From: Paludibacter sp. 47-17
GTDB taxonomy: Bacteria > Bacteroidota > Bacteroidia > Bacteroidales > Paludibacteraceae
Length of the DNA: 64,000 nt
Assembly: GCA_001898935.1 (NCBI GenBank)
Contig: MKVT01000034.1
Location: 124,001-188,000, forward strand
Direction: 5' to 3'
Made by a program: the position numbers and the translations under genes. Shown in pieces: positions 36,691-44,024 of this stretch; position 1 is the stretch's first letter; each line of letters begins with the position of its first letter. The notes under the pieces were generated by a model. That model did not search any database and was not told the DNA's origin. It saw nothing but the letters and a program-made list of their open reading frames with translations.

Positions 36691-37473
36691 TTAATGATTC
36701 CAGTCAACCCATGCTCCCTCATATACCTTAACATTCGGGTAATTTAAGATCGATTTCATTACAAAGTAGGTAAAACCTGCAGTAACTCCGGTTTTGCAAT
36801 AAATAATCACTTCTTTGTCCTTCGGGACGGCTGCAAACAACTTGGCAAGTTCAGTGGCAGGTTTCAGCTTCGAACCTGTCAGCATATCGTCGCTTGGAAC
36901 ACTGATCGCATTTCCGATTTTACCGGCAGCATAATCTTCTTTCTTGCGGGAATCGACTAATACGGCCGTATTTATTTTACTCTTCACATAAGCTTTATCT
37001 GCATTTATGGCTGCATTGACAGCCGGAGTAAACGTAGTAGCAGTTAATTTCTTAGGATTTTTAGTAATGGGTTTCCGGGCAGCAAACCACGCGTCCATTT
37101 GTCCATCGAGCATACTTACATCGGAAACACCCAGGTATTTTAAAATCCAGTATACACGACCGGCATTGACTCCTGTTTTGCAATATACCACTATTTTTGA
37201 ATTTCGGGCCACACCATGACTGCCCATAATTTTTGCCAACTCGGCCGCAGGTTTCAGGCTACCTTCAACCGGAGTTGCATTACAAAGTGTAGATGCGTCG
37301 ATATTGATCGCACCGTCGATATGTGTTTTCATATAATCGCCTGCCGGACGGGCATCGATCACTATTACCGCCGGATCTTTAACCATTTTCGCCAAGTCGT
37401 CGACACTTACCAATTGTGCACTAACCGACATTACAGCCAGTACAACCAGTATTAAACCAATCATTTTTTTCAT
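36691..37473 (-). CDS. Exported tandem rhodanese (thiosulfate sulfurtransferase-like)
   Basis: 260 residues with a cleavable signal peptide (MKKMIGLILVVLAVMSVSAQ). Two rhodanese domains follow. The first has VIVIDARPAGDYMKTHIDGAINI and the active loop YCKTGVNAGR. The second has VLVDSRKKEDYAAGKIGNAISVP and YCKTGVTAGF. Unlike classical two-domain rhodaneses, where only the C-terminal domain keeps Cys, both loops here have Cys. It should transfer sulfane sulfur in the periplasm. Gaps of 12-13 bases to both neighbours place it firmly in the operon. Confidence 0.9.
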   Translation of the reverse strand: MKKMIGLILVVLAVMSVSAQLVSVDDLAKMVKDPAVIVIDARPAGDYMKTHIDGAINIDASTLCNATPVEGSLKPAAELAKIMGSHGVARNSKIVVYCKTGVNAGRVYWILKYLGVSDVSMLDGQMDAWFAARKPITKNPKKLTATTFTPAVNAAINADKAYVKSKINTAVLVDSRKKEDYAAGKIGNAISVPSDDMLTGSKLKPATELAKLFAAVPKDKEVIIYCKTGVTAGFTYFVMKSILNYPNVKVYEGAWVDWNH

Positions 37474-37485
37474 TTTCGTTCCATT

Positions 37486-38562
37486 TTAAAATTTTGCCTG
37501 TAACTGTACCATGATCATATCGTTCATCACACCGGCCGATTCGGCGACATTCACATAATTTACCTGTACTCTTGAATAATCGTTGACATAATAGTTGATA
37601 CCGATGGTAGTGTAATTGGTGCGTTTCCCGGCCACTGCGACATCAGAATTATAGGTATCGAACTTGAGCACCGGCTCCAGGCTCCAGGGAGTCATATACG
37701 AGGCCATGACCACAAAACCATCTTTGGTATAACTACCAGCAGTTTTTGTTTCATAACCCACTATACCGCCACAACCACCATACACAGGCACACGCGATGC
37801 AGAATGCAATTGATCTATCCCCCGAATATATTCACCCTGAAGGAATAAATCGCCAAGTTTATAGTGTACTTCGCCCCCAAAACGATAAATATCATTCATC
37901 TTCTGGGCCAGATCCGTAGGATTAATCTTGCCTACATTAAAACTTCCCCCGACAGTAAGACCAGCGAAAGGATGAAGAAGAATACGCCCTACGATATTTT
38001 TATTACGGTTGTCGTCTTCGACATTCATTCCGGTTCCATTCATAATTCCAAGGCTATATTGCAGGAGAGTAGTATCGCTACCTCCGCTGATCAACAGTCC
38101 CATATCCCGCTGAGGACCGGCCAGTTGATTGACAACTTCGGAACGATTAATGGTGTATAATCCCGAACATGAGGTATTTTGCTCCATGCTAAACGGAGAT
38201 TTAAACTGCCCCAGCGTCAACTTAGCCCACCGGCTGAACCGGGTATACGACACATAGGCATCGAGTAGATGCACATTCTTTTGCTGCGTTTTAAAACTAC
38301 TGAATTCCGCTACAAAATAATAATCAATATCGTAAGGAATGGATCCCATTACCCCCAACCGGGCACGATTGAAGGTAAAATTATTTGTATTTAAACTATT
38401 ACCATTTGCATCGGTACCGTTCAGATTGAAGTTATATTGAGGTTGAATAAACCCGGAAACTCCTATTAAATCGCTTCCTCCACCCATACAGCCCTGACCG
38501 GCCACGGGCAACACCAACAGCAAGCCAGCTATTGCTGTTAAAACAATTCTTATTTTTTTCAT
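37486..38562 (-). CDS. OprO/OprP-type outer-membrane porin
   Basis: 358 residues. Signal peptide up to about residue 22 (LLVLPVAGQ). The mature part starts with CMGGGSDLIGVSGFIQPQYNFNLNG and continues with amphipathic strands typical of phosphate-selective porin O/P family barrels: FTFNRARLGVMGSIPYDIDYYFVAEF, LTLGQFKSPFSME, and the C-terminal Phe in VQLQAKF. In this operon it is the obvious candidate for taking up an inorganic sulfur anion such as thiosulfate (inference; OprO/P members select anions). The mature N-terminus also carries a Cys next to three Gly, which may be coincidence. Confidence 0.85.
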   Translation of the reverse strand: MKKIRIVLTAIAGLLLVLPVAGQGCMGGGSDLIGVSGFIQPQYNFNLNGTDANGNSLNTNNFTFNRARLGVMGSIPYDIDYYFVAEFSSFKTQQKNVHLLDAYVSYTRFSRWAKLTLGQFKSPFSMEQNTSCSGLYTINRSEVVNQLAGPQRDMGLLISGGSDTTLLQYSLGIMNGTGMNVEDDNRNKNIVGRILLHPFAGLTVGGSFNVGKINPTDLAQKMNDIYRFGGEVHYKLGDLFLQGEYIRGIDQLHSASRVPVYGGCGGIVGYETKTAGSYTKDGFVVMASYMTPWSLEPVLKFDTYNSDVAVAGKRTNYTTIGINYYVNDYSRVQVNYVNVAESAGVMNDMIMVQLQAKF

Positions 38563-38626
38563 TATTACTTATTGATAGAAGCAGGCCCGTTGTATTTCAA
38601 CCGGCCCGCTTCATGAATGATTCGTT

Positions 38627-39604
38627 TTAATTACCTGTCACTACCGGATAATTCCCTACATTGGCAGCCGACCATTTGTTGGCTTTCAATGTAGAATTGA
38701 TTAATGCATTCGCTCCAAAACCTATACTTTTGGCATTAGTGTATCCCAAAACAGTCAGATAGGCAGAAACCAGCGCCGATGTCTGGCCTGTCCAGCAATA
38801 GGTGATGATGGTCGCGTCAGGATCAAGATTTTTGAAACCGTCGGCTGCCAGGGTCAGCGTTTCGTTTACGCGGTAGGCGCCTTTAATATGACCGTGATCG
38901 TTTACATTCGTATTCGTCCAGTAATTGTTAATAAAATAATTGGTTGGAGTGGTAAGCACATCTTCTGCTTTTACCGACATGGCCGCATACCCCTTGGCCA
39001 GCATTACAGCTACTCTTTCTTTCAAAATACCGGCGCCCGTAGTATCGTTTGCTTCAAATGCCGGTAAAGTAAAGTTCACCGAAGGTACAATAGCATTGGT
39101 AGTCGACCAATTGGCATGATTCAGCGCACGGTCGGAGATATTGGCTGTCCAGCGATCAAACTGGGGGGCCCATGAACTCATTCCCCATTTCAGGATTTTA
39201 CAGGTCGGATGGCCACTCAATCGCAGGGCCACATGGCCCAGGGCGGCGGTCTGACCTGTATAACAAGCGACTACAATAGGTTTCGAACCTGCATTTTTAG
39301 CCATTTCAACAATATTGGGTAAGGTCGTATTAATGGCACCCTGTATATGACCGGTTGCAAAATCGGCTGCCGAACGTAAATCGATTATGTAAAAGTTGGT
39401 TGGCGCCGCTGCAACATCTTTAGCATCGATGGTCCATTGCGATGTCATATGGTTCAGATCCAAATTGTTGGCTTTCATATAATCGGTCATTTTTTTAAAA
39501 TGATCAATTTTTACTTCCTCTACCGGGTCGATACACGATGTGAGACCAAAGGAAAAAACTAAAACTGACAAAATCAGTGTTTTGAATAAAATTGTGGTTT
39601 TCAT
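38627..39604 (-). CDS. Tandem rhodanese lipoprotein
   Basis: 325 residues from ATG 39604; an in-frame upstream extension overlaps the previous gene's end and is not used. Lipobox GLTSC gives a lipidated Cys near residue 23. Two rhodanese domains: YIIDLRSAADFATGHIQGAINT with loop ACYTGQTAALG, and NNYWTN..HGHIKGAYRVNE with loop YCWTGQTSAL. Both catalytic Cys are present. CxTGQTxA loops differ from the CKTGV loops of the other tandem rhodanese, so the two probably have different sulfur donors or acceptors. It is membrane-anchored in the periplasm, between the porin and the Cys-less rhodanese gene. Confidence 0.88.
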   Translation of the reverse strand: MKTTILFKTLILSVLVFSFGLTSCIDPVEEVKIDHFKKMTDYMKANNLDLNHMTSQWTIDAKDVAAAPTNFYIIDLRSAADFATGHIQGAINTTLPNIVEMAKNAGSKPIVVACYTGQTAALGHVALRLSGHPTCKILKWGMSSWAPQFDRWTANISDRALNHANWSTTNAIVPSVNFTLPAFEANDTTGAGILKERVAVMLAKGYAAMSVKAEDVLTTPTNYFINNYWTNTNVNDHGHIKGAYRVNETLTLAADGFKNLDPDATIITYCWTGQTSALVSAYLTVLGYTNAKSIGFGANALINSTLKANKWSAANVGNYPVVTGN

Positions 39605-39641
39605 AAAATATTTATTTTTAAAAGGTGTTTGAAGTGAAAAA

Positions 39642-40127
39642 TCAACCTCCGCATCCGGCACCCGGGGTTACAGCTACGGCATTCGGGTCTTGATGGGGAT
39701 TAAATGCAGTATAGCCGCCTTCCAGGTTGTAGACATTGGTATAACCTAATTGCATAAGAGTTTTGGCGGCTAAAATCCCCAATGCTCCATCTGAACTGTA
39801 TAGAATAATTTCCGATTTTTTTTCGGGAGGATAAATGTATTGCTCCGACCAGAATCCTGCATCCCCGATTTTAAATTCCAAGATACCTCTCGGAATCGAT
39901 ACCGAACCGGGAATATTGGAGGTATAGTAGTCGGACGGCTGACGGATATCGATGAGATAATAGTCTCCTCCGGTATCAATTTTAGTCTGTAATGTTTTTA
40001 CTGAAAGCTGGTTAATATCCGATCTGCAATCAGCAGCCATCTCTCCGCCATTCTCGTAAATGCCCCGGCAGGAATAAAATTGCCCGGTCAGCACGAGTAA
40101 CATAATCAATTGAATTATCTTTTTCAT
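39642..40127 (-). CDS. Degenerate rhodanese lipoprotein with GAGCGG C-terminus
   Basis: 161 residues. Lipobox FYSC (Cys20). The rhodanese fold is clear (YYLIDIRQPSDYYTSNIPGSVSIPRGILEF...TNVYNLEGGYTAF). However, the catalytic loop reads LYSSDGALG where its paralogue at 36180 has IYCDNGQRS, so the active Cys is Ser111. The C-terminus ends GAGCGG with Cys159. It therefore looks like a carrier that has kept a SoxY-like terminal Cys but cannot act as a rhodanese itself. It directly follows the permease (12 bases) and could be the docking partner that hands sulfur to it (inference). Confidence 0.85.
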   Translation of the reverse strand: MKKIIQLIMLLVLTGQFYSCRGIYENGGEMAADCRSDINQLSVKTLQTKIDTGGDYYLIDIRQPSDYYTSNIPGSVSIPRGILEFKIGDAGFWSEQYIYPPEKKSEIILYSSDGALGILAAKTLMQLGYTNVYNLEGGYTAFNPHQDPNAVAVTPGAGCGG

Positions 40128-40139
40128 GGGTTCTACTTA

Positions 40140-41348
40140 TTAAAATGCACTGAATTTACCGGTACGCTCATTCCACTTCACAAACCAATACCAAAGGCCC
40201 AGTAATACGACGATCAGCAGAAAAGCACCATCATATCCCAGGTAATCGGGAAGATAATGACGGAATTTTGCACTTTGAGGCAAAACACCGTCGACCAGTG
40301 GTACGAGAAATTTTGAAGAAAGAGGCATAAACAAGACCATGGCCAGTGCCGAAAACCATAATTTAATCTGTCCCTCGCCTACTCTCCAGAGCGTTCCTAC
40401 CGCGCAGCCTCCCGCCACCGTCATCCCGACTCCGAAAACAAAACCGCCTATTCCGGCTTTGGCCCAGAAATGCGGAAAAACCCAGGTAAGTTCGCGGGCT
40501 CGTAAACCGGCCTCACCCATCGCGCCAATTCCAAAGTATTTAATAACGGTAAAGCCTATCAAACTTACCAGTAAACCGGCAATTACACCTACTGATCCCT
40601 GAGATTCGCCACTCATGAACGGATCTCTGAAGGATTTCACAATACAGAAACGAGAACGTTGCGAAATCAGTCCCATCAATCCGGCAATAAGAATGAACCA
40701 GGTCATGACCGGGTTAGATTTCGCATAAGCGTACGACAGTACTATCACACCCAGCACAACCACCATTCCAACATAAATCTGCCACTGCCCCTTACCCGGT
40801 CCGGCGGCAAGATAGGTATAACTTTTGCCCGAACTCCAGCCCGGTTTATTCTCCATTTCCCATATCAGGTATTTCAGTGCTAATATCACTCCTATAAACA
40901 TACCTGCTGTGAAAATCAAAGCTCCACCCGACAAGGCAGGAACTCCACTGAAAAAGGAGCCGATCGAACAGCCAATACCTACAGTGGCTCCGACTGCCAT
41001 CAGCGCTCCGCCTAAAAAACCTTTGATCATTTCCCCCCGGGGAGGCACACGTAAAGCAAACTCCTTTGAAAACAATGCTCCGGCAAACGATCCCAGCACA
41101 ATAAGCACTACCAGCATACCATAATTATTCTGACTAACGGGTACTACTGCTTCGCCGAAAATTCCGGTCACCGAGTACAGGTTATCGCCTACATTGGTTA
41201 AGCCGCCACTAGCACCCCAGGGACTTTTGATGGCAAACAACAGGATATTAAGCAGCCCCAGTACAATGCCGCCTACCCAAACCGGCCAGTGTTTACCAAA
41301 AAAGGTATTGAACAACTCCAGCAACGGATGTTTTTCTTCCGATGACAT
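40140..41348 (-). CDS. YeeE/YedE family permease (thiosulfate transporter TsuA-like)
   Basis: 402 residues from ATG 41348; earlier in-frame codons would overlap tusA. About ten membrane segments arranged as two YeeE/YedE halves. Three Cys-containing motifs: GATVGIGCSIGSFFSG, SRFCIVKSFRDP and VAGGCAVGTLWRVGEG. Such Cys are known in the thiosulfate transporter YeeE/TsuA to contact the substrate. Gene fusion or adjacency of YeeE with a TusA-like protein is also common. An alternative is selenium transport, since YedE-SirA pairs also appear in selenium-using bacteria. It is the second gene of the operon, 11 bases after tusA. Confidence 0.9.
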   Translation of the reverse strand: MSSEEKHPLLELFNTFFGKHWPVWVGGIVLGLLNILLFAIKSPWGASGGLTNVGDNLYSVTGIFGEAVVPVSQNNYGMLVVLIVLGSFAGALFSKEFALRVPPRGEMIKGFLGGALMAVGATVGIGCSIGSFFSGVPALSGGALIFTAGMFIGVILALKYLIWEMENKPGWSSGKSYTYLAAGPGKGQWQIYVGMVVVLGVIVLSYAYAKSNPVMTWFILIAGLMGLISQRSRFCIVKSFRDPFMSGESQGSVGVIAGLLVSLIGFTVIKYFGIGAMGEAGLRARELTWVFPHFWAKAGIGGFVFGVGMTVAGGCAVGTLWRVGEGQIKLWFSALAMVLFMPLSSKFLVPLVDGVLPQSAKFRHYLPDYLGYDGAFLLIVVLLGLWYWFVKWNERTGKFSAF

Positions 41349-41359
41349 TACTTTCCCTC

Positions 41360-41590
41360 CTATGCTTTTTTCACTAACATACGGTTCACTCCACCTTCCA
41401 GATCGGAGATCCCGAGGCATTCGTTTCCAGTCTTGGCGCACCAGCTCGGCAAATCGGTTTTGGTTCCCGGATCGGTGCCGAAAACTTCCAGTACTTCTCC
41501 TGACTTAAGCTCTTTCATTGCTTTTGCAATTTTCATCATGGGCATTGGGCACGACAGGCCTTTACAATCTAAGGTCATTTTGATTTCCAT
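41360..41590 (-). CDS. tusA: TusA/SirA-family sulfur carrier
   Basis: 76 residues from ATG 41590. CKGLSCPMPMMKIAKAMKEL contains the CPxP motif whose first Cys carries the persulfide. The rest (GEVLEVFGTDPGTKTDLPSWCAKTGNE) follows the TusA fold, including the second common Cys. It is the first gene of the eight-gene operon. TusA-like proteins pass sulfur from permeases or rhodaneses to cytoplasmic acceptors. ATG 41578 is an alternative start. Confidence 0.92.
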   Translation of the reverse strand: MEIKMTLDCKGLSCPMPMMKIAKAMKELKSGEVLEVFGTDPGTKTDLPSWCAKTGNECLGISDLEGGVNRMLVKKA

Positions 41591-41622
41591 ATTATTGAAA
41601 TTTTTAGTTAATGAATCACTGG

Positions 41623-41653
41623 CAAAGATTGTGATATTTTGCACAGCCACAAT
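41623..41653 (-). promoter_or_regulatory. Candidate promoter of the sulfur operon
   Basis: Minus strand ATTG (41650-41653), a 19-base spacer, then AATCTTTG (41623-41630), one mismatch from TAnnTTTG in each box. The tusA ATG is 33 bases downstream. Confidence 0.5.
41630..41645. promoter_or_regulatory. CRP-type half-site pair in the sulfur operon promoter
   Basis: TGTGATATTTTGCACA: TGTGA, six bases, then GCACA, one mismatch from a perfect TGTGA-N6-TCACA site. It lies between the -33 and -7 boxes of the sulfur operon, a place where binding would block RNA polymerase. Confidence 0.45.
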
Positions 41654-41685
41654 GAAAAGATGCGTGATATATTACAAGTATTGCT

Positions 41686-41693
41686 TATATTTG
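41686..41693 (+). promoter_or_regulatory. Predicted -7 element for the Fnr-like regulator gene
   Basis: TATATTTG, an exact TAnnTTTG match, giving a leader of about 70 bases before the ATG at 41771. Confidence 0.55.
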
Positions 41694-41707
41694 CATCAGT
41701 ATAAGAC

Positions 41708-41721
41708 ATGATATAGATCAA
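41708..41721. promoter_or_regulatory. FNR-like box in the regulator leader
   Basis: ATGAT-ATAG-ATCAA matches the FNR consensus TTGAT-N4-ATCAA at nine of ten positions. It sits just downstream of the regulator's predicted start, which fits autorepression. Confidence 0.5.
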
Positions 41722-41770
41722 TAAATATGCAGATTTTAATCATGAATTATATCCTTAATAGAATACTGTT

Positions 41771-42466
41771 ATGAAAAGAGAAGAATCGACGAATAGTTGC
41801 ACGCTGAATACAGCAGTTGAAAATTGTTTTCAAACACTGACGGATGATGAAATGTTGTTGTTGGAAAACAATCTGGTAGTCGTAAACTATAAAAAGGGTG
41901 AAATCCTTTGCAAACAAGGAACTTTAGCCTCACATATCATGTATATTTGCAATGGCCTAGTCAAAATATACATGGAGAGTGAGGCCGGGAGCTTAATTCT
42001 GAAGGTATTACCGGCGGGTAATCTGATCGGTTTATCGGCTTTGCTCGATAATAATAATATTTTCCGTTATTCGGCGTATGCTTATCAGGATTGCAAATTA
42101 CGCCTTATCGATATCCGGGTTTTCAAGCAGTTGATCCGGCAAAACAACAGTTTTGCCAATCAGGTAATCAATTTGTTATGCGAAAATCAGATTCAGACAC
42201 AAACGCGTTTTTTTGCATTTACACAAAAACAATCGTTTGGAAGAATTGCCGATACGCTGATGTGTTTGTCGAACAATATTTTTAAAATGGATGAATTCGA
42301 ATTACCCTTGTCGCGCAAAGAACTGGCCGAATTAACCGGTTTGACCCCCGAAAGCGTGATTCGTATCTTATCCAAGTTTAAAAATGATCGGGTAATCGAA
42401 ATTGACGGAAAAGTGTTTAAAATTATAAACAAAAAAAAATTGCAACAAATTAGTGAATATGGATAA
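41771..42466 (+). CDS. Crp/Fnr family regulator divergent from the sulfur operon
   Basis: 231 residues. Cyclic-nucleotide-binding-like domain at about residues 30-145 (YKKGEILCKQGTLASHIMYICNGLVKIYM) and C-terminal HTH SRKELAELTGLTPESVIRILSKF. The recognition helix keeps the Glu and Arg used by FNR (E..IR) but not the Ser, consistent with a TGAT-like half site. Cys residues occur near 10, 19, 47 and 60; an Fe-S or thiol-based sensor is possible but not shown. It is divergent from the sulfur operon across 180 bases that hold an FNR-like box and a CRP-like site, so it probably controls both. It overlaps mscS by 8 bases. Confidence 0.88.
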   Translation: MKREESTNSCTLNTAVENCFQTLTDDEMLLLENNLVVVNYKKGEILCKQGTLASHIMYICNGLVKIYMESEAGSLILKVLPAGNLIGLSALLDNNNIFRYSAYAYQDCKLRLIDIRVFKQLIRQNNSFANQVINLLCENQIQTQTRFFAFTQKQSFGRIADTLMCLSNNIFKMDEFELPLSRKELAELTGLTPESVIRILSKFKNDRVIEIDGKVFKIINKKKLQQISEYG

Positions 42467-43019
42467 TTTAGTTTTTCTGGAGCGTATCAATTTCTCAATA
42501 ATCATCGAGAATTTACCGCAGGTAATCAGTACTGCTGTCATCATTATCGCCGCGGCAGTAATTCGAATTGTTATTCGAAAACTGGTGATTACCTACGCCA
42601 ATGTTCACGATCATTCCGATTTGAGAGTTTACCAGGTACACCGGTTAACCAAATTTTTTGTCAATGCTGCTGCATTAATTATCTTAATCGTCATTTGGGG
42701 AGTCGACACGAAAAACTTTTTTGTGACCTTATCGTCCGTATTTGCGGTGATCGGGGTAGCACTTTTCGCACAATGGTCGGTATTAAGTAACGTTACCGCA
42801 GGCGTCATTCTCTTTTTTTCGCCGGCATACAGAATCGGAAATTATATCCGGATTCTAGATAAAGACATGCCAACCGAAGCAAAAATAGAAGATATTTTCG
42901 CGTTTTATACGCACCTCAGAACCCGGGACGGAGAATTGCAGATTTTCCCCAATAACCTGTTGTTGCAAAAAGCAATTCAAATCATGGAAGATCCGGCAGA
43001 AACCGAAAACCTGGTTTAA
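42459..43019 (+). CDS. Small MscS-like mechanosensitive channel
   Basis: 186 residues, much shorter than E. coli MscS. Two or three hydrophobic segments precede the MscS core: FFVTLSSVFAVIGVALFAQWSVLSNVTAGVILFFSPAYRIGNYIRI corresponds to the pore helix and the start of the beta domain. The C-terminal cage is mostly absent. The ATG at 42459 overlaps the regulator's stop (ATGGATAA), which implies translational coupling; a GTG six bases earlier is an alternative. Its role next to an Fnr-like regulator is unclear. The gene ends one base before the convergent phosphoesterase gene. Confidence 0.83.
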   Translation: MDNLVFLERINFSIIIENLPQVISTAVIIIAAAVIRIVIRKLVITYANVHDHSDLRVYQVHRLTKFFVNAAALIILIVIWGVDTKNFFVTLSSVFAVIGVALFAQWSVLSNVTAGVILFFSPAYRIGNYIRILDKDMPTEAKIEDIFAFYTHLRTRDGELQIFPNNLLLQKAIQIMEDPAETENLV

Positions 43020-43020
43020 T

Positions 43021-43911
43021 TCAGCGGGCTTTATACCGGATCATTACCGGAAAATGATCCGAAGGATACGCATTACCGGTCGATTTGCCGGTAATTACGG
43101 TATATTCCTCTACCTTGTTTTCAGAAGTGAAAATATAATCGATGCGTACATCTTCGGAGAACGAATCAACTTGTGTGTTCCACCCGTTGAACGTGCCCAC
43201 GCTGGGTTCAACAATTCGGGTTGCAATGGTTCGTGCATCGTGTAATGCTTGCGTCAGCTCATTGTACACCTTTTTCTCCGAAGGAGCGGCATTGAAATCG
43301 CCCAGCAGAAAAACGGGACGATCGCCGGCAATTGCTTTTACTCGGGCTGCCACCAACCGGGCGCTTTGTGCACGTGCTTCTTTTCCGATATGGTCAAAAT
43401 GGGTATTAAAGACAAAAAAACGCAATCCGGTTATTTTATCCTGAAGTTCAACCCATTGGCAGATACGGTTTAAGGCGGCATCCCAACCTTTGGAAGCTTT
43501 ATCGGGCGTATCGGATAAAAAGAAAAAGCCATCCTGAAGACGACGGTACCGGTCCTGCAGATAAAACAGGGCAAGGCGTTCACCCGTGGTACCGGCAGTA
43601 TTGTCTCTTCCCGTCGAAAACACGGCATACGAAGGCAATGCAGCAGAAAGGTCTTTTTCCTGCTCATGATCGATTAGTTCCTGTACGCCGAAAACATCAA
43701 ATAAATTACGCTGCACCAGCGAGGCGACCAGCGGTTTCCGGTGTTGCCACGATCGTACTCCTTTGTCGGATGTAGTACGAATACGTACATTGAATGTTGC
43801 GATCTGCAAGGTATCGGAAAGTGAAATCACCGGTTCAAATCGGTTACCCGAGGCTGTACAACCGACACCCACTGCAACGAGCAAGGCTAATAGAATTAGT
43901 TTTTGTTTCAT
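43021..43911 (-). CDS. Endonuclease/exonuclease/phosphatase-family lipoprotein
   Basis: 296 residues. The signal ends in VGVGC, a lipobox-like sequence (Cys18), so it is probably a periplasmic or surface lipoprotein. Catalytic motifs of the EEP superfamily are present: TFNVRI, DVFGVQEL (Glu), NTHFDHIG (His), LLGDFNAAP (Asp/Asn) and SDHFPV (Asp-His) at the end. It is metal-dependent, but the substrate (nucleic acid, sphingolipid or phosphoinositide-like) is not predictable. An exact -7 box is at 43946-43953. Confidence 0.87.
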   Translation of the reverse strand: MKQKLILLALLVAVGVGCTASGNRFEPVISLSDTLQIATFNVRIRTTSDKGVRSWQHRKPLVASLVQRNLFDVFGVQELIDHEQEKDLSAALPSYAVFSTGRDNTAGTTGERLALFYLQDRYRRLQDGFFFLSDTPDKASKGWDAALNRICQWVELQDKITGLRFFVFNTHFDHIGKEARAQSARLVAARVKAIAGDRPVFLLGDFNAAPSEKKVYNELTQALHDARTIATRIVEPSVGTFNGWNTQVDSFSEDVRIDYIFTSENKVEEYTVITGKSTGNAYPSDHFPVMIRYKAR

Positions 43912-43945
43912 AAAGAAATTGAATTGAATAACTCATATTTGAATA

Positions 43946-43953
43946 CAAACCTA
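43946..43953 (-). promoter_or_regulatory. Predicted -7 element for the EEP lipoprotein gene
   Basis: Minus strand TAGGTTTG, an exact TAnnTTTG match, 34 bases before the start codon. Confidence 0.5.
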
Positions 43954-43986
43954 CAAAAAAAACAGATTCCATGCATACTCTTCCTG

Positions 43987-43994
43987 TATTTTTG
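43987..43994 (+). promoter_or_regulatory. Predicted -7 element for the FecCD permease gene
   Basis: TATTTTTG, an exact TAnnTTTG match, 30 bases before the ATG at 44025. Confidence 0.5.
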
Positions 43995-44024
43995 CTTAAT
44001 TTTGGGGTCAAAACTTTTTTTTGA

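Noticed and set aside
41349-41441. N-terminal extension of the YeeE/YedE permease
   Set aside because: It would overlap tusA by about 80 bases and is basic and not membrane-like; ATG 41348 starts the normal protein.
35741-43019. Horizontally acquired island
   Set aside because: No integrase, tRNA target, IS element or flanking repeats are seen, and codon style looks like that of the neighbours by eye.
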